From: Mortierella alpina
Taxonomy: Eukaryota > Mortierellomycota > Mortierellomycetes > Mortierellales > Mortierellaceae
Length of the DNA stretch: 64,000 nucleotides
Assembly: GCA_029449245.1 (NCBI GenBank)
Contig: JANATF010000002.1
Location: 3,038,001-3,102,000, forward strand
Reading direction: 5' to 3'
The position numbers and the translations under genes were made by a program. Under the pieces are notes generated by a model. That model saw only the letters and a list, made by a program, of their open reading frames with translations, ran no database searches and was not told where the DNA came from. Below are positions 59,509 to 64,000 of this stretch, in pieces. The first letter of the stretch is position 1, and each line of letters starts with the position of its first letter.

Positions 59509-61280
59509 CTAGTAGCCGTCCTTGAAGAGACGTGTCGCCAATTTCAGATAAAACTCAACGGCGTCAAAAGGCTTCTGGCAGTAGCCAATCTTCAACCGCC
59601 GGCGATTATTCAAGTCCCAGTGATCGGCCTCCATCGTCTCGACGTATTTTCCCCATCGTGCGCTCTTTGTCGAAACCAAGCCATCGTTGTCGCCTTCCCT
59701 GGCCTTGACAATGTCATAGCTGAAGCCGAGAGGGGCCCATATTGGGATCTGTGGTACGGAGCCTCCATACGAGTAGTAGGAGACGCGTGGATCGTCTGGT
59801 GTGTTGGGGTTGAAGACCTCATTGCAATAGTTCGTTGTCAAGTTGGCGTAAGCTGGTGTGTCCAGTAATGGTGTCAAGTGACTCAACAAGGACCTGAAAG
59901 AGCCGAGCTCCGAGGCGGTGCGTTGGGATGTTGTTGGCGATGCTGTGGTGCTGCTATCCAGCGCCCAAAAGATGTCTGAGGCTGTTTGTGCTACACCCCT
60001 CGCCTTGTAAGCAGCCTCTCCAAGTTTCCTCATGGCCTCTTCCTCGGTCCCCTGCATTAAGCCCACGCCTACGTTGTCCCTGAACCAGTCCATGACAGGG
60101 CTCCCTCGGTGTGGGGTGGAGAGTGTGGTCAGAGACTGCACCTCGTAGTTTTTGTCCTGAATATGACTGATAAGATATCGGCAGTCGAGACCACCCTAGA
60201 ATTGCAAAGGACCATTATCAGCGCTAAGCACGCTTGCAGAAAGAAACCCCCCATCATCAAGAGTCATCGTACAGCGTTCTATAGACATCATACCATTGAA
60301 TGCGCAACAAAGTTGACAGGCATGCCTGCCATGGTCAGAGAAAGCATCCTATGCAGTTCCTCAGCGCGCTTCCTGATCGAACCCGTTCTATGGTTTAAAA
60401 AGCGATGACGACGCTGTCGTTAGTACAAGCTTGACAGCGGTTGGGGTCGCAGCGAAACAGTCGAATCAGGGGCACTTCGCCCAGATTTATCTCAACCCAA
60501 CAAATACCAAACTCAAAAACTAGTCGTAGAACAAAATGTGCATGACCTGACTTGACGTGAGAGCCCTGGACTTTCTGCCACACGGAGGACACATGATGAT
60601 CTCAGAGAGGCATCTTTACATTGACCCCACAATGTTGTTTTCAGCCCGCCTCTTGCACCTGCTGATCTGGCAGTTTCGTCTCCACATTCCCCCAAAAAAT
60701 GATCATCTATCATGAGGCATGACGTACCTGGGCACGCTAGCCACGACCACCTTGGCGCCAAGTTTGGTAAGAGCCTTCTGGACACCACTCCAGTAATGGA
60801 TCTGGAGGTGGGGAACAGTCTCGGGTCCCATTTTGTCAAAGCCGAAGAGACCTAAACGCGATTAGACGAGGTGGTGAAAAATAGCCTGTGTCAGCATCAC
60901 TAACCATGTGAGACATTTTGGGTTGGCCATCACAAATGGACTGTACCATGGCACAGAACAACGGGGTTGCGTGGGGCAGCATAGCTGGACATCACCGGCA
61001 TAGTGTAGCCATAATTCTTGATCCTGCGGTCGAGTCCTCTCCAAGGCTGGAGCGAGGGGTATTGTTCATGGCGGAGTGGAGTCTGAGTCTTCTCGTCGAG
61101 CTCGTGGCTGTGCCACAGACTAGACGATTCGTCATTGTGGGGCAAGGATTCGTGAGACGAATTGGCAACGAGGCCGAGACTGGACTTTATCGACGTGTAG
61201 AGTTTGTTGGAGGAGTGAACGGTGGCAGAGACGGATGCACGAACATGAGACATAAGAAACGTAGTCGTGTTCATTAACAT
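59509..61280 (-). CDS. Alpha/beta-hydrolase lipase, triacylglycerol lipase type
   Basis: Ester hydrolase of the bacterial-type lipase family (AHSMG nucleophile elbow). Exons 60947-61280, 60728-60851, 60294-60387, 59509-60195 give 412 residues. The oxyanion part NPVVLCHGLFGFD is split by intron 1; HYWSGVQKALTKLGAKVVVA fits the family; the nucleophile elbow VAHSMGGLDCRYL is split by intron 3 exactly between Met and Gly, Ser at about 183. LTTLSTPHRGSPVMDW follows. EGDNDGLVS and EADHWDLN supply the Asp and His. A Ser/His-rich segment of about 100 residues precedes the catalytic domain; the first 20 residues (LMNTTTFLMSHVRASVSA) are only weakly signal-like, so secretion is unsure. Confidence 0.9.
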
Positions 61281-61686
61281 GGCCGAGTGCTTTGGCTGGC
61301 AATGGACACAAAAAAAAAAGTTGGAGCCGAAGGATCCGGCAACAGCGAAAAAGTTAGTCAAGGTGCGCAAAGGGGCCAGCCTGGACAGGGAATGTAAGAG
61401 TGGAGAGATGCAGTCGGTGAATGAGCCGGATTAGGCGGTATTCGATGTCGCGTTGGAGTTGAATGGAACGATTGAGCGTGAAGAAAAAAAAAGTATACTT
61501 CTTTTATGTCACTACAAGTAGGATAGAGTATTGGCTATTGTACACAAGACTAACTGAAGAAGCGAGACAGTTTGCGGCTGGGGTATCTGAAGTGGGTAAG
61601 CAAAGACAGTGCGCCTCGCATGGAACGGGCGTATGGCAGTTGCAAAGAGAGAGAGAAAGAGGGGGTCTGTCTATATCGCTCGTGCC
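61281..61686. other. Intergenic, lipase promoter to zinc-finger gene end
   Basis: About 400 bases, with A-runs at 61310-61319 and 61481-61490. No gene seen. Confidence 0.5.
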
Positions 61687-62956
61687 TCAAAACGACGAAA
61701 AGGTGGCGAATGTCTGTGATAATATTTTGACCTTATCGTGGCGGTGAACTCGAATATGTTGGTTCAGATTATCGCTTCGAGAGAAACGCTTTGGACAGGC
61801 TTGGTACGGACAGGTATACGCTTTGCAAAGGAAGAGCGTCAGTGAATGAGATATGAACGACATGCTGTGAACTGCAGGGCACAAAACGGACAAGGGTGAA
61901 ATCTCACTCACGTTTTTCCAAGGTGTGTACAGAGCGCACGTGGCGCTTCAAATGCTCCGATCGCTTGAATAGCTTGCCGCAGTCATCAAAGATGCAAGGA
62001 TAGAGACGGCCCAAGGATTCAGTGCTTAGAGATGCCCGTCGCGTGGCGCGAGACTTGGTTGTGGAGGCTCGACGTTTCGACGAAGCATTAACGGAACAGG
62101 AGGGATTCTTGGGAGGTAAGGAAGCATCAGAAGAAATGGATGTAGAAGATGATGTCGAGAGCATAGGGGTGCTCTCACCCGAGCACATTGCAGGTGCTTG
62201 AAACGACTCTAGGAGTTCGTGTGATTGAGTGATGGGATAGAAGGAGCCTAGGGAGCAGTGCCGCGGATAAACGTAGGGTGGATAGACGTCTGGCACCTCG
62301 AAACAAGAGAGAGAATAGTCGCGACTAGGCGCATGGAAAGGAGAGCTGTTGTTCTCAAATGAGTGGTTGAAGAGTGAGTCGGACCCATTAGCTTGTGGTG
62401 TAGTAGGGGAGGAGGAGGAGAATGGTCGCCGAGATACGCCAGCATCTTGCATCTCGCCAGCACCTGGGGTATACGTAAGACCGACATGAATACCATCTGA
62501 ATACTCATTCTTAACTCTCGAGCCAGTAGCATGCTCTAAATCATTGATGGACAGGGATAATTGCTCCATCTGAAAGGGGTGGATTGACTTGGCATGGTCA
62601 TAGCCGCTGTTAGACCCGTTGCCAAACTCTGGAACCGGACAGGGCTGCATATCAGGGCTGAACCCGGCCTGACACCTTTCAAAGAGAACAGGAATGGATG
62701 ACGCTTGTGGTAGAGGGGTCTGGTCTAGGGGTGAAAATTGCTGAGAATTGTCTTGAAAGCCCTCATGGATGGCTGGATCGATATGTTGGTGAACGATGGA
62801 TCCTTGGTTGAGGTTCTGGGTCGCAGGTCGACTTGATGTGAAAAAATCCTGGTGGTACGTTGGATATTGTAGATGTGGTGCCGATAAGGATCGTGAGAAG
62901 TGTGGTGCTATGGAGGCTACAGACAAAGGGTGCTCGCTGTTTTCAAAAGAGGTCAT
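61687..62956 (-). CDS. C2H2 zinc-finger transcription factor (Msn2/Com2-like finger pair)
   Basis: Sequence-specific nuclear DNA-binding protein. Exons 61912-62956 and 61687-61820 give 392 residues. Two C2H2 fingers at the C-terminus: YPCIFDDCGKLFKRSEHLKR...H (about 322-346) and YTCPYQACPKRFSRSDNLNQ...H (about 352-376), joined by a TLEKP linker that is split by the intron. The finger contact residues (RSEHLKR, RSDNLNQ) match the STRE-binding class of fungal factors such as Msn2. The first 300 residues are Ser/Pro/His-rich and disordered-looking, with a basic KRRASTTKSRATRR stretch just before the fingers. Target genes are not deducible here. No introns in the long N-terminal part. Confidence 0.92.
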
Positions 62957-64000
62957 TGTCGCTGCTCTCTTGCCACGATATGTTGCCTCTTAGTGGTAGC
63001 AGTTTTGGCTTGGGACTTTGACTGGTTAAGGATATCGTTGACCTTTGCCTGTCGCGATTCTCAATTGAGGATGCGAAAAGGAAGAGCGAGGACAAGTGTC
63101 TGCAGGTGTGAGTTGGTTTGTGCCGTCGTGCTCGAGATATCAACGTAGACTGTTCGTGGAGTTCAGGGGTGGAAAAACTCCGCGACAAAGAGTGGCCTTT
63201 TTGTTGGTGCAGTCCTGAAAGAGGAGTTGAGCAGATAGTCAGGGGAGGCCACGTCGGTCGTAAGGTGTGAGACTGGTCGAGTGGGGCCAGCAAGAGGACG
63301 TCAATACGTCAATGGGATTTGGTGAACGTTCGGAATCTGGTCTTAATAGCTAGTTGTGATCCAGCGTTGAGGGTGGACGGGTTGTGGAGTGGACGGAGAG
63401 AGTGTATATGGAGGCCGATGGAAGAACAGAGGAGAGAAGCAGGGTTTGGAGCGAGAAAAACAGCAAATATGGAAGGTTGCGCTTTTAAAAAGTACTCGTT
63501 GTTGAGGGTATTTATGCCAAAGCTCGAGTGTGATTTGCATCCATAGCAACAAGGACAGGTGCTGGGCAAGAACCCTACTGTCCCGATTGAACATAGATGG
63601 GGAGTTTTCTGTATAGGATTGAATAAAATCCAATAATACACAACCTGCTTGTCCTCGTCTTTTTCCTTGTGGGCGGTTCTCTCTGCTGTCGTAACGCTCT
63701 CAGTTCTTGCCTTTCTAAAATGCTTCTGCTGTGGATTGAATTGTCCTGCAATACAATGAACGGTATTTCAATGGATGAATTGGCATTTGAATAGGAGTGA
63801 TGAGGGGCGTGCGCTTGTGATGTTTATGAAAGTGCGATTGTATCCTTTTCCATAGCAGTCTATGCTTTTTCAAAGTAGCCTGACTAAAGTATTGGCTGTT
63901 GTGTATCGTCGTGCCTGTGCAGCAACCTGTGCATGTGTGGAGGAATTTTATAGGAACACTCAATGAATGGAAGCGGAGTCTTCAACAAAACGATGTTCGA
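62957..64000. other. Upstream region of the zinc-finger gene, to the window edge
   Basis: About 1 kb. The minus-strand frames 63309-63641 and 63715-63963 show no domain. I regard it as promoter and leader sequence of the zinc-finger gene, possibly with another gene beyond the edge. Confidence 0.45.

Noticed and set aside
1-64000. CRISPR array, bacterial operon, rRNA genes or integrated virus
   Set aside because: No short regularly spaced repeats, no rRNA landmarks and no capsid, polymerase or reverse transcriptase domains were seen; the repeats are satellites and short inverted elements.

Overview
This is a eukaryotic, almost certainly fungal, window: compact genes, many introns of roughly 50-180 bases with GT..AG borders, short intergenic gaps, and orthologues of Pkc1, Sur2, Arp5, Rpb4, seipin, translin and PARN. 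Three tandem CotH-family genes and the general gene style point to an early-diverging fungus of the Mucoromycota/Mortierellomycota (a Mortierella-like organism is my best guess). That placement is inference; no rRNA or other marker is in view.

Layout. 1-12.1 kb: Sec61 alpha (-, cut at the window edge), a CDF zinc transporter (+), a class II DnaJ chaperone (-), PARN deadenylase (+) and a sphingolipid C4-hydroxylase-like enzyme (+). 12.6-15.6 kb: a 103-residue very basic protein of unknown function, a promoter minisatellite, and a nucleotidyltransferase of the poly(A)/poly(U) polymerase type whose third catalytic Asp appears replaced by Arg. 15.7-17.4 kb: satellite array A (unit about 579 bp) with a head-to-head inverted piece at its left edge. 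18.6-29.4 kb: three tandem CotH genes on the minus strand. 31.1-52.1 kb: a dense housekeeping block: Arp5, Rpb4, nicotinamide riboside kinase, alpha-tubulin, a BRCT protein, translin, a hotdog thioesterase, protein kinase C and seipin. 52.5-59.4 kb: a repeat-rich block with tRNA-Ile(AAT), a foldback element, a 407-bp MITE with a perfect 9-bp target duplication, satellite array B (same family as A, opposite orientation) bracketed by copies of another repeat, and a hairpin repeat. 59.5-63.0 kb: a secreted-type lipase and a two-finger C2H2 transcription factor, both minus.

How parts relate. Most genes are ordinary cell-biology genes (secretion, lipid metabolism, RNA decay, transcription, chromatin) with no operon logic; several pairs are divergent and share short promoters (BRCT protein/translin, 173 bases). 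The accessory content is the CotH cluster and the repeats. Two copies of one satellite, in opposite orientation about 40 kb apart, enclose the CotH cluster and the housekeeping block. I found no clear new multi-gene system. The strongest unusual signals are the satellite/flank architecture, the nested MITE, the apparent pseudo-nucleotidyltransferase, two phase-supported GC-AG introns, and the intron history of the CotH paralogues. Exon borders were placed by eye from reading-frame continuity, splice consensus and family conservation; lengths given assume those borders.
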